In this document: positions 9,701 through 59,401 of the stretch, piece after piece
How positions within the stretch are numbered: position 1 is the first letter of the stretch
Layout of the letters: each line of letters starts with the position of its first letter
NCBI GenBank assembly: GCA_950097015.1
Contig: CATNEN010000007.1
Span: 10,231,001 to 10,295,000, forward strand
From: Macrostomum hystrix
Taxonomy: Eukaryota > Platyhelminthes > Macrostomidae
DNA: 64,000 bases
Reading direction: 5' to 3'
Program-made: the position numbers and the translations under genes
The notes under the pieces: model-generated
Databases searched by the model: none
What the model was told of the DNA's origin: nothing
What the model saw: the letters and a program-made list of their open reading frames with translations, nothing else

Positions 9701-10277
9701 CCTGAAGTTAACCAGTGAGGCATGATGAGGAACAGGGGAACAGGGCCCAGCTGCTCACGTGAGGCATGATGAGGAACAGGGGAACAGGGCCCAGCTGCTC
9801 ACGTGAGGCATGATGAGGAACTGGCAGCACCAGCCAATGCTGATGGCGACGGGCCGTTTGAGCAGCCGCAGGATGACCGGCAGCTCGATGCTGGCGCCCA
9901 TGCAGAACACGATGCCGACCACAAACACGATGAGCAGGATGCGGTAGGCCAGGTCCAGCGGCCCGGAGGGCTGCAGGATGGTCAGGTGCAGCCGGCCGGA
10001 GGCGTTGAGCTCGTCAGTGCAGGCGAGCTCCGTCCAGCCGAATTGGCGGCCGAGCAGCTCCACCGACAGCGTCCAGTTCCCGAAGCCGTCAGCTGACAAG
10101 TTGCCGATTGACCGCAGGCTTGCGATGTCCGAATCAACGACTGAGCAGTTCAGGCTGGCAGCGATTGAATCGGCGACGTAGCCGATGGTGATGTTCGTCA
10201 GCAGGGCGGAGCCGGCGTTCAGCATCAGCGGGGTCGGCTGGGAGCTGAGCTGCAGCAGCATGCTGGGCTGGGCGATT
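6315..10277 (-). CDS. SLC10-family (bile acid:sodium symporter-like) transporter, four exons
   Basis: Multi-pass membrane transporter of the SLC10 family (sodium-coupled organic anion or sterol transport is known for the family; this protein's substrate is unknown). Exons 9803-10277, 8662-8863, 8313-8567 and 6315-6730 join in consistent phases to 443 codons if ATG 10261 is used. The N-terminal ~90 residues look extracellular, with several N-glycosylation sites (NIT, NCS, NLS, NWT, NAS). Ten-helix family landmarks follow: CMGASIELPVILR, GCSPGGGGSN (family motif GCxPGGxxSN), DLDLSMTMTFFS and ALECGIQNAGIP (the [ST]GxQN-type motif). The extracellular domain and tail resemble SLC10A3/A5-type members more than ASBT/NTCP. 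The first exon starts at an acceptor (TTTTAG) 16 bases before the ATG, so the mRNA start is spliced or trans-spliced. Introns carry minisatellites. Confidence 0.85.
6988..8297. repeat. 17-bp C-rich minisatellite in the SLC10 intron
   Basis: About 75 copies of a 16-17 bp unit reading AAACAGCCCAACCCC on the plus strand with variable CC, TT or ACA ends. The strand transcribed into pre-mRNA sense is G-rich (GGGGTTGGGCTGTTT). One edge lies about 15 bases from the exon 3 donor. The reading frames across it are repeat artefacts. Confidence 0.95.
8313..8567 (-). CDS. SLC10 exon 3
   Basis: 85 codons, phase 1 to phase 1, acceptor CCCGCAG, donor GTGAGC. Encodes MMPLWLFAYG and two further membrane segments ending at YLYLLKLL. 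The following intron begins with the minisatellite almost at once. Confidence 0.8.
8662..8863 (-). CDS. SLC10 exon 2
   Basis: Acceptor CCTCCCCCAG, donor GTGAGT, ends in phase 1. Encodes LGLAVGQLLLL through GCSPGGGGSN to SNICAF, the most conserved part of the family. Confidence 0.85.
9396..9713. repeat. Degenerate TTAACCCTGAAG minisatellite
   Basis: About 320 bases of imperfect copies of AACCCTGAAGTTAACC and AAATCTGAGGTTAACC (partly organised as a ~35 bp double unit) in the first SLC10 intron, next to the duplicated splice donor. Confidence 0.85.
9715..9802. repeat. Two 44-bp copies of the SLC10 exon 1 / intron border
   Basis: Two perfect 44-bp copies (9715-9758 and 9759-9802) of the last 18 exon bases plus 26 intron bases abut the real border, giving a second identical donor (CCTCAC then GTGAGC) 44 bases downstream. 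Using the distal donor would insert 44 nt and shift the frame. Confidence 0.9.
9803..10277 (-). CDS. SLC10 exon 1 (first coding exon)
   Basis: Acceptor TTTTAG at 10278-10279; ATG 10259-10261. Encodes the glycosylated N-terminal domain and the first helices up to LIMPH. Ends in phase 0 at donor GTGAGC. The tail of this exon plus the donor is duplicated just downstream. Confidence 0.75.
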
Positions 10278-10513
10278 CTAAAAGTTGGCAAATTGTGCGC
10301 AAAAGCGGCCTCAATAAGCGCTGGCAGCTCGCGGGGCAGGGGAGGTGGGGTGGCGCGCTGTCTCGGTATAAGGGCCAGCTATTTATACGGCCGTGCTATG
10401 GACTTTCCGTAGTATCTAGGCTCTACTCTGGAACAGAGGCCGACTGACAGCGCAGGCCGTGAGAACCAATTCGCGAGTGCCAAAGAGGCCAGGGCCGCCG
10501 AGAGACAAAAGCG

Positions 10514-10656
10514 ATGAGGCTGGGCCAGCCAGTCGATCTCGAGCTGCTCGAACAAATTTTCAAGATCCACACGGGAGGGCCGCCCGATCTCGGCCAGGTT
10601 TGCTTCACATTTCGTGCGCCGCTGAGTTACACCCGATGGGCAATGAAGGTCGGCAA
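10514..10656 (+). CDS. F-box-like first exon (weak)
   Basis: Plus-strand ATG frame of 47 complete codons ending at a donor-like GGCAA then GTGAGG, divergent from SLC10. The peptide reads like an F-box: VDLELLEQIFKI, then DLGQVCFTFR and a Trp (YTRW) at the expected spacing, a motif used by SCF ubiquitin-ligase adaptors to bind Skp1. No following exon could be identified, and the next 800 bases are better explained by a minus-strand gene. It may be a truncated gene or a chance match. Confidence 0.3.
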
Positions 10657-10772
10657 GTGAGGGCTATGCTCAGATGTGCTCAGGGTGCACCAGACTCGTG
10701 CATACTGAGCACTAATTATAGTCCATAATTATTGAGACTGAGACTGCAAATAAGGCTCAGTTTGCAATCCAG

Positions 10773-10778
10773 TTTATT
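10773..10778 (-). terminator. Poly(A) signal of the two-exon unknown gene
   Basis: AATAAA on the minus strand 104 bases after the stop codon at 10882, a normal distance for animal 3' ends. It supports the minus-strand gene model. Confidence 0.5.
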
Positions 10779-10881
10779 TTTAGCTTTTAATTCGGCAGGA
10801 AAATTGCAACAGCATTATTTTTGTGTCTACAAAATATGAAAGGAGGCCTGTGACACAGCAGCCCATCAAGATCGTCTTCGG

Positions 10882-11866
10882 TCAGGTCGTCAGGGTGGTG
10901 GCGGCCCGCCTCAGCGCGCTGGTGACCGGGTGCGGATCGGCGCATAGCCGCGGACGCGACAGTCGCAGCTGCTGCTTCGGCGGCTGGAAGCGGAGGCCCA
11001 GCGACGGAGCCGTCGATGCCGCTGGCGCCGGACGCCGCAGCAGGCCGATGGAGAAGTCCCGCGGCTGCGGTGGCGGCGGCCCCGGCAGCCATCGAGCGGC
11101 GGTGTCAGAGGCCGTGGCGCCAAGTCGGCGCTGGCGCCATCGGCGTTGGCTGACACTGTCATCGTCAAAATCATTGACGTCCTCACCAGTTGTCGAAGTT
11201 TTTGCTGGGACAGGCAGCGGCGGGGGCGGCAGCTGCTGCGAGACGAAGCGGCGACCCGCGGACGCGCCTTCGCTGAATGCCGTTCTGAGGAGCTGCGAAG
11301 TCGCTGCCTTCGCTGCGCCAGCTGTTTTCGCCTCCGGCTGCAGCATCGGCGGCTGGCGTCCACCTTGTCGCCGACGGCGAGGGCGCCTCTTCCGCTGCGG
11401 TTGCGGCAGCGCGAGGCTGGCAGACAGAGAGGCTGTTGGAAGAAGAAAAATTGACACAATTAATACGGCCAGATTCAATTAGCAAGTAGTATTAAAATGT
11501 TTTTTAAACATTTTATTTGAAATACCCCCGTGTTCTTCCCCAGGGGGAATAGCATGGTCTTTCTACTCTATTGGTGCTATTTGGTAGGTATAGGATTCGT
11601 CCCAGCCAAGCACCTTCCATCTGACGCTGCAGCCGCTGCCGCTCGGCAACGGCCAGCGGCTCCGCCTCATCCTCGTCGCCATTCGCGATCGCGCCGAACA
11701 GCGGGCAGACGAGGCCGTCGATGTCGGCGAAGCTGACAAAGGCCTCGCGCCGGTGAGCCAGGAGGTCCAGCTCGCTGCCAGCTGCCAGATGCTGCTCGTG
11801 CAGGTGCAGGCCGCACACCTGGCGCCGGCGAAGTAGCTGGCGGACCAGATCCCGGTCCGGCTGCAT
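10882..11866 (-). CDS. Two-exon gene of unknown function, basic disordered C terminus
   Basis: Proposed gene of 267 residues: exon 1 11614-11866 (acceptor GTCGACAG nine bases before the ATG) and exon 2 10882-11432. Exon 2 follows a very strong acceptor (long TTTTTCTTCTTCC tract then AACAG), and the phase-1 junction fits. Exon 1 encodes a soluble, probably helical region (DLVRQLLRRRQVC, HREAFVSFADIDGLVCPLFG, an acidic run DEDEAEP, then ERQRLQRQME). Exon 2 is low-complexity and basic (RKRRPRRRRQGG), Pro-rich, with one acidic patch (DFDDDS). The exon 1 donor (AAG then GTGCTT) is weak. No family recognised; the basic run could be a nuclear localisation signal. A hydrophobic N terminus readable just before exon 2 is only the translated pyrimidine tract. 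Confidence 0.4.
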
Positions 11867-11875
11867 TCTGAGCAA

Positions 11876-12248
11876 CTGTCGACAAGAAGTCCACAATGGC
11901 GGACAGGGCTATGGCAAAACAGGCCTCTCTTGTCTCCTTTTCTCGCACCCGCCAAATAAATGCAGCAGCAATGGCGCCACCCCTGCAGCGCAGAGAAAGC
12001 TGCTGTGAGAGCATAAATTATTTGCTAACTTTTAAGCAGTCTTCTGCAAGCTCAAGTCAGGGGGCCTGTGTAATAAGAGCGGAGCCTGTTTCTCCCCCAG
12101 CTTTCATTCCCTCTGTGAGCTTCCTGTGTTTGCCATTTTGAGTCCACTCTGAGCTGACGCTGCTCAACAATGCTGCCTGTGAGAACTGCGCGTGGGGGGA
12201 GAGGCTGACTGCACAGCCTAGACTCTGGCCGCTAACTAAAGCTGTGCT
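11876..12248. other. Intergenic
   Basis: Upstream region of the unknown two-exon gene; no feature recognised. Confidence 0.4.
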
Positions 12249-12784
12249 GGTTCTACCGCTGAAACTGCACCGGTTCTACCGCTGAAACTGTACCGGTTCT
12301 AACGCTGAAACTGCACCGGTTCTACCGCTGAAACTGCACCGGTTCTACCGCTGAAACTGCACCGGTTCTACCGCTGAAACTGCACCGGTTCTACCGCTGA
12401 AACTGCACCGGTTCTACCGCTGAAACTGCACCGGTTCTACCGCTGAAACTGCACCGGTTCTACCGCTGAAACTGCACTGGTTCTACCGCTGAAACTGCAC
12501 CGGTTCTACCGCTGAAACTGCACCGGTTCTACCGTTGAAACTGCACCGGTTCTACCGCTGAAACTGCACCGGTTCTACCGCTGAAACTGCACCGGTTCTA
12601 CCGCTGAAACTGCACCGGTTCTACCGCTGAAACTGCACCGGTTCTACCGCTGAAACTGCACCGGTTCTACCGCTGAAACTGCACCGGTTCTACCGCTGAA
12701 ACTGCACCGGTTCTACCGCTGAAACTGCACCGGTTCTACCGCTGAAACTGCACCGGTTCTACCGCTGAAACTGCACCGGTTCTA
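12249..12784. repeat. 23-bp minisatellite
   Basis: About 23 nearly identical copies of a 23-bp unit (GGTTCTACCGCTGAAAC followed by TGCACC), intergenic. Very low divergence implies recent expansion or homogenisation. Confidence 0.95.
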
Positions 12785-13330
12785 GAAAAGTAGCAAATGA
12801 ACTGACAAAGGAAGTTGCAGCACTGGAGAGTTGAATATGCAGTAATTGTACTGACTGATGGACAACTTGTTTTGTAAAATTATCTGCTTATATTTAGCAA
12901 TTTAGTAGGAAATATAATTGGAAAAAAATTAGCCAATTGAATCAATTTGATCAGCAACTACAGGCCGTGAATACTCGGGTGGTCCAAAGTTCTAACTCTG
13001 CATGGTATAGTGAAAGATCCCCGGTGCTCTGGTCCTTAGCCGAGTCCCACCCGAATGGGTCACAAAAACAGACTCAAAGCAGGCATGGGTCTCGGCGGTA
13101 TCCGTGTACAGGGCTGGCACTAGCTAGCTAGGATTTCCAGCTCGCATTAGCTGGCAGTGCGGGTAAGATAGCAGTTTGAGTTTAGTTAGCTCAGACCCCG
13201 CGAAAAGAAACTGTCCATAGAAAAGCAATTAATAGTGATAAGAGTAGCAATAATTGGTTTGCGGTAGAGCTAAAATAATGAGGCGAGGGCGAATGGCCCG
13301 CCTGCTCAGGACTGCCTGAGGCGCCGCGCA
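12785..13330. other. Intergenic
   Basis: Nothing recognised between the two minisatellites. Confidence 0.4.
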
Positions 13331-13838
13331 CCACTACCAGCCACGTGTTCTCACTACCAGCCACGTGTTCTCACTACCAGCCACGCGACTCTCACTACCA
13401 GCCACGTGACTCTCACTACCAGCCACGTGACTCTCACTACCAGCCACGTGTTCTCACTACCAGTCACGTGACTCCCACTACCAGCCACGTGTTCTCACTA
13501 CCAGCCACGTGTTCTCACTACCAGCCACGTGACTCTCACTACCAGCCACGTGACTCTCACTACCAGCCACGTGACTCTCACTACCAGCCACGTGACTCTC
13601 ACTACCAGCCACGTGACTCTCACTACCAGCCACGTGACTCTCACTACCAGTCACTTGACTCTCACTACCAGCCACGTGACTCTCAATACCAGCCACGTGA
13701 CTCTCACTACCAGTCACGTGACTCTCACTACCAGCCACGTGACTCTCACTACCAGCCACGTGACTCTCACTACCAGCCACGTGACTCTCACTACCAGTCA
13801 CGCGACTCTCACTACCAGTCACGTGACTCTCACTACCT
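13331..13838. repeat. 21-bp minisatellite with CACGTG in almost every unit
   Basis: About 24 copies of CTACCAGCCACGTGACTCTC plus A, each carrying the E-box palindrome CACGTG (a few units read CGCG or ACTTG). Located 1.2 kb beyond the filamin stop codon. Confidence 0.95.
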
Positions 13839-14689
13839 GGGCTGTGGCGCCACGGACCCTCAGCGGCAAACAAGCAGGAGTCAGTGTCAGGTTCAGCAGG
13901 GACTCGGTGGAGCGGGCCAGGGCGACGCGGGATGGCTAATACTGAGGCGTTGCACAAAAACACGCATCACCCTACTGCCTATAGTAGTAGAAGGAGTACA
14001 TCGATTAGCGAAAACAAGCCTAGGCATGCTAGAATTAAATATTGACAAAAGCAGAGTGAGAAAGTGCCAAAGAGAGTAGGAGAACTTTGCAGCTGCTGGG
14101 GAGGGGGGCAGTTTATCGACATGAGCTACTCGCCTGAAACTCGGTCAGGCCCAAGGCAACGCGGCGAGCATGCAGAAAGGCTTATTTAAAAAAAAGTAGA
14201 ATAGAATAGTCGGTAAAACCAAAAACTGAAAATTTCTCCTCCTCCTCATGAACTAAAAAAAGCAAAGAGAGATTTCTCTAGTTAAAAATCTGCGAACGAA
14301 AAAAGGATTGTAGATAAATAAAAAACAATTTATAAAAAATGGCGTACAATAAGAGCGAAACACAGCTGGGAGCGGGCAGGTTGAGTACAGGTGTGAGTGC
14401 CTAGTGTAGCTACAGATTCTTGCAACAGGTAAAGCAGAGTGTGGAACACAGTAAGCTGGCATTGCAAGCCGATGATGAGAGGAACTGGTCGGGACTGGGC
14501 GACCAATGCAGGTAAATGAAGGCAGACTTAGCTAGAGCAGTTAGCAATTGGTACTAGTGACTGATTGGTTGGTTGGTTTTGATTTAAGTCTAAATATTAA
14601 ATAACGCCTTGCATAAAAACCTTTGCGTTATCTCTAGCGTGCAAAAAACAAGGGCTAGCGGTAAACGGACCGACCAAAAAATCGATTAA
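13839..14689. other. Intergenic, downstream of filamin
   Basis: No gene or array recognised; AT-rich after 14180. Confidence 0.4.
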
Positions 14690-14915
14690 ATTTTATTGGC
14701 TGACTGACTGATTATTGATTGATCGATCGATTGATAACTTGTATTGGTCGATCGATAACTGGATTAACCGATCGATAATTTTATTAACCGATCGATAATT
14801 GTATAAACCAATCGATAATAAGATTAGGTGATAGATAAGAAGAATTTTTCGATCGATTGCAGACTAATTTTGATCTGTCGATCGATAATTTGCTTGGTTC
14901 AATAAATCGATCGTT
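14690..14915. repeat. Cluster of ATCGAT / GATCGATAA words in the filamin 3' UTR region
   Basis: Degenerate ~25 bp repeats around the palindromes ATCGAT and GATCGATC (for example ACCGATCGATAATT), lying between the filamin stop and its candidate poly(A) signal. Confidence 0.75.
14692..14697 (-). terminator. Candidate filamin poly(A) signal
   Basis: AATAAA on the minus strand about 305 bases after the filamin stop codon. Confidence 0.45.
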
Positions 14916-15000
14916 CGCACCGCAGAAAAAACTAAACAGCGGGTAAGACCTATGGGTTCAAAATTTGAGAATTGTTCTTCGGCTTTTCCTAGAACTCGCA

Positions 15001-55981
<40,981 letters not shown>

Positions 55982-55998
55982 TGCAGGAAGTTGACGCT

Positions 55999-58900
55999 CT
56001 AAAACAAATTTAAAACTAGAGAATGAGACAAATTTTCTTTAAGAAAGTAAACGATATTTTATTGAAATGAATATTAATTTTAGTTACTTAAATAGTTATA
56101 AATACTACACTTTTTGCAATTACAAACGCTTATATTTTAGATATCGTTTGTGGTCAAGTCATGTAACTTAAAATTAATAAATAATATTGGTAAATGTGAC
56201 ATGAAACTATAGTGACTCACACCGATACCAAACTAGCAATAACTTTTCAGTATCGTTTACCAAATTGAAGTCAATTTGCCCATCATAAAGTAAAAATATA
56301 ATACACAGCTATGCTTTGGCTAGCTATAGGCACACTTCGCCAATGATCATGAAAAATGTTGGAACCATAGACGAATCACGAAAAAGTGCATTCAAGTTTG
56401 CCCATCGCTAAAACGCACCCTAGATAAAGATAGCCCACCACCCATATTATACTGGCGTCAAGAATTGCCATCAACAATTGAGAATATTTTATCAGTAATT
56501 TCCATACTAATTGTCATGGGCAAAATTCATTCCAGTTTTGGCTAAAAATGGAATGAAGAATGACAGATTTGTGTTGCTCCAGAAATAATAATGACTGGAC
56601 GGAAGCTGAGTCAAGATTAATTAATACCTGTTATATTTTTATGCAGACAAAATGAAGTTTTGGTAAATTTAGGACTGCAAAAAAATCAATGCAAACTCGT
56701 TTCGTTAACTCATTCGTTAATACACTGAGACAATATCCAAATAAAGGGAGTAAATTTGATATCATATGCTACTTATAAATAGTCTTTAAGTTATTGGTAG
56801 TTAATATTCATTCATTGTTTTAGTGCTAAAATTAATCGGCGATTCTCCTCGCGTTGTAGAAATATAAGATTTTTCGACATCGACCATGCAGTAATCATTT
56901 AACGTAGTCGTTATTGACTCACTCCAAAATTAGAGTCAAACGAGAATAAACAGCTGAATGCAAGTGCAACCCATGTGGAAAGCCAATGGTAGACTTCAAC
57001 AGTAATCAAGTCCAATTAGTGGGACTAAAGTAACTTCTACTAATAATCTGGGTATAATCAACAATAGTATAAGAATTGTATCCTAATGAATAATTTGGTA
57101 CAACTGTACATTTTTTATTTAAACCCAAGCTTACAAAATACAGTCAGTTCTGTCTGCATGACCAAGACGGTTAAACAGCTTCTCTGTGAACTCATGCGAA
57201 AATCTACGCTCAGGTGTTTTCCCATAATTGAACATGTAAAATCTAAATTGGTTTTTTATTTACATTTCGTGTGCAGACAGGTCAGACAGGTGATGCGTAA
57301 TTGCTGCTAGGTGGGAGATTAGTCATAAAGATGCGTCAGCGGTGAAAGAATAGCTTTGCCCAAATCGAGCGAACTCGGTTTGTGCACTTGGCACCGCTAA
57401 AATGTACGTCCTTAAAATCTACAGACCTACAGACGGCTGAACACATTAGCTATTCTGAAGCTGACAGGCTCCGCAAATCTAATCTGGAGTCTAAGACTCA
57501 GCTCAGCGTTGGCCATGCAGCATGCAAAACTCAGCGGTGGCTTACGGAAACGGAGAAGAACAAAATCTGCAGTCGCAGGAAGTGCTGAGACGGACGAATG
57601 CGCGACGTCAAGACGCAAAACTACTTCGCAATGGGAAGCAGTTGGAGGCAGGCGGGGCAAGCCGAGTTTTTGGCAGGAGGGCGGCTTACATGGAGGCTGG
57701 GACCGCGCACACCTCAGCGGACCCTGCCATATTAGTCAGAGAATCAATAAGGGCTAGACTTGGGCGGGAATCCTGCAGGCTTTCCCTACCGCTCGGTTCG
57801 GCCAGCTGGGGAGGGGGGCAGCGGGGAAAAAATGCCTTCCAGCCTTCCAATCTGGGTCCGCCAGCAGTGGTGGTGTCTGATTGTTCATTTCCTCACTGGC
57901 AGAGAGCGCTGCGCTGCTGCAACCAAAACAGCCGGGCGCAGACAATCTCCAAGCAGAAACATTGGGCACAAGGAGGAGAGGCGCAGCGCACTGCCGTACG
58001 CAACAGGAGCCGCTGGTGAGGGAGGCGAGAGGCGGGCTGCGCTTTATTGATCGGCGGAGCGGATGGGACGGAAACGGATCGAGACGGTGGCGGCGGCTGC
58101 GACAGCATTTGTTCAATCCAGGTATCGCCATTTTTGGTCTCCTCTTCTTAAGCCCCGCGGCCAGGTTTCGGAATCCTTGAAGAGCATGGTTTCCCGGCAT
58201 GCCTCTAGTAATAAATATGTCCGATTTGGCATCCCATAGTCCCATGGAGATGGGAACCTGCGCCAGGAGCATTGTGGCGAAATCGGGATAACTGATAATC
58301 TGGATAGCAACCGGGCAAAGGAGAATAAAAGTGCGCGCAAGTCATAGACAGTTGTCGAGAAAAACAGTCTCGGTTCACAAAGATGGCTGCTTTGGTAGCG
58401 CGGACGCAAAGATAATGCTTGGGTAAATGTATTTGATTGGTGTTAATGCAGCTAAAATCAAAGATGGAGCAAATGTTAAAAAAGACGTAGATGACTCTGC
58501 GATCGCCAAGATGCTGCAGCCTCTCACTCTGGCCTCACTAGAGAATGAGTAAAGAGAGCTGAGCATCTCTGCAATGGTTGAGTCGACTGGCAATGGTGCT
58601 CAATCAAAAAAAAATTCAAAGTAAAATGTGACTTACAGAAGTACGAGTAAAAAACGGATAGTAGGGATAATTAGGAAAACAAAGCTGCATAATGCGCATT
58701 ATCAGGTAAAAATATAGGTTGTCAGTAAAAAAACTGGAGCACCTGGAAACTTTGCAAAAAAAATAAAGAAAAAACTTTTGCGCAAAAATAACAAACTGTT
58801 TCGTCAGAGAGAACTATATAATAATAAATCGCACAAACCAGGCCGAAACGAACTCATCAAGGCAAAATGCGCGGAACAGCGACCGTTTCTGATCTTAATC

Positions 58901-59401
58901 AGGTCACTCAACTTCTCAAAAGAGCAACAAATGTCTTTTGTTATACTTTTACGGCAGTTTTTTTAGAAAATCATTTGAATCAGACAGAACACTTTGCAAA
59001 GAAAATGTAAAATGCGCAAAAAATAGACGAAATAACTCGACATTTGCTATAACAGACACGACATACGAGGGTATGGCTGGCCAGAACTGGCCAAAACTTT
59101 GCCTAATGACGACTTAGCAACACAAGACCGGCTAAAGGGATTCCAACAAGTGAGAATATCCTGAATGGATCCCACCAAGTGTTAATATTCTGACGGGAAT
59201 TTCACCAAGTAAGAACTCTATGGGCTCCTAATTCGACCAACAGGGGTATTGATCCAACAGGTTAGACGGGGATTACCCCAGTGAAACTATTTACAGGAAA
59301 ATCTCCACATTACAGGACTGCATATTTTTCAATGGCTGATAAATTAGTTTGCAAGCTTTTTAAAAGTATTTTTTAGTGATTTAAGTGAAGAACGCACATG
59401 C
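55999..59401. other. Intergenic or 5' region upstream of filamin
   Basis: AT-rich flanks with a GC-rich island at about 57500-58300. Because the first coding exon of filamin begins at an acceptor, an untranslated first exon and the promoter are expected here; the island is the best candidate. Minus-strand frames in it (57754-58272) show no domain. Confidence 0.35.

Noticed and set aside
9396-9713. Telomere-like repeat (TAACCCT words)
   Set aside because: The unit is ~16-35 bp and degenerate, not a hexamer array; similar TTTAGGG words in the 24-bp array are also unit variants.
11433-11478. Signal peptide MNLAVLIVSIFLLPTASLS before a secreted protein
   Set aside because: The hydrophobic residues are the translation of the pyrimidine tract (TTTTTCTTCTTCC) of a 3' splice site.
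57754-58272. 172-residue minus-strand frame
   Set aside because: No recognisable domain, several overlapping frames of equal length on both strands, typical of a GC-rich noncoding island.
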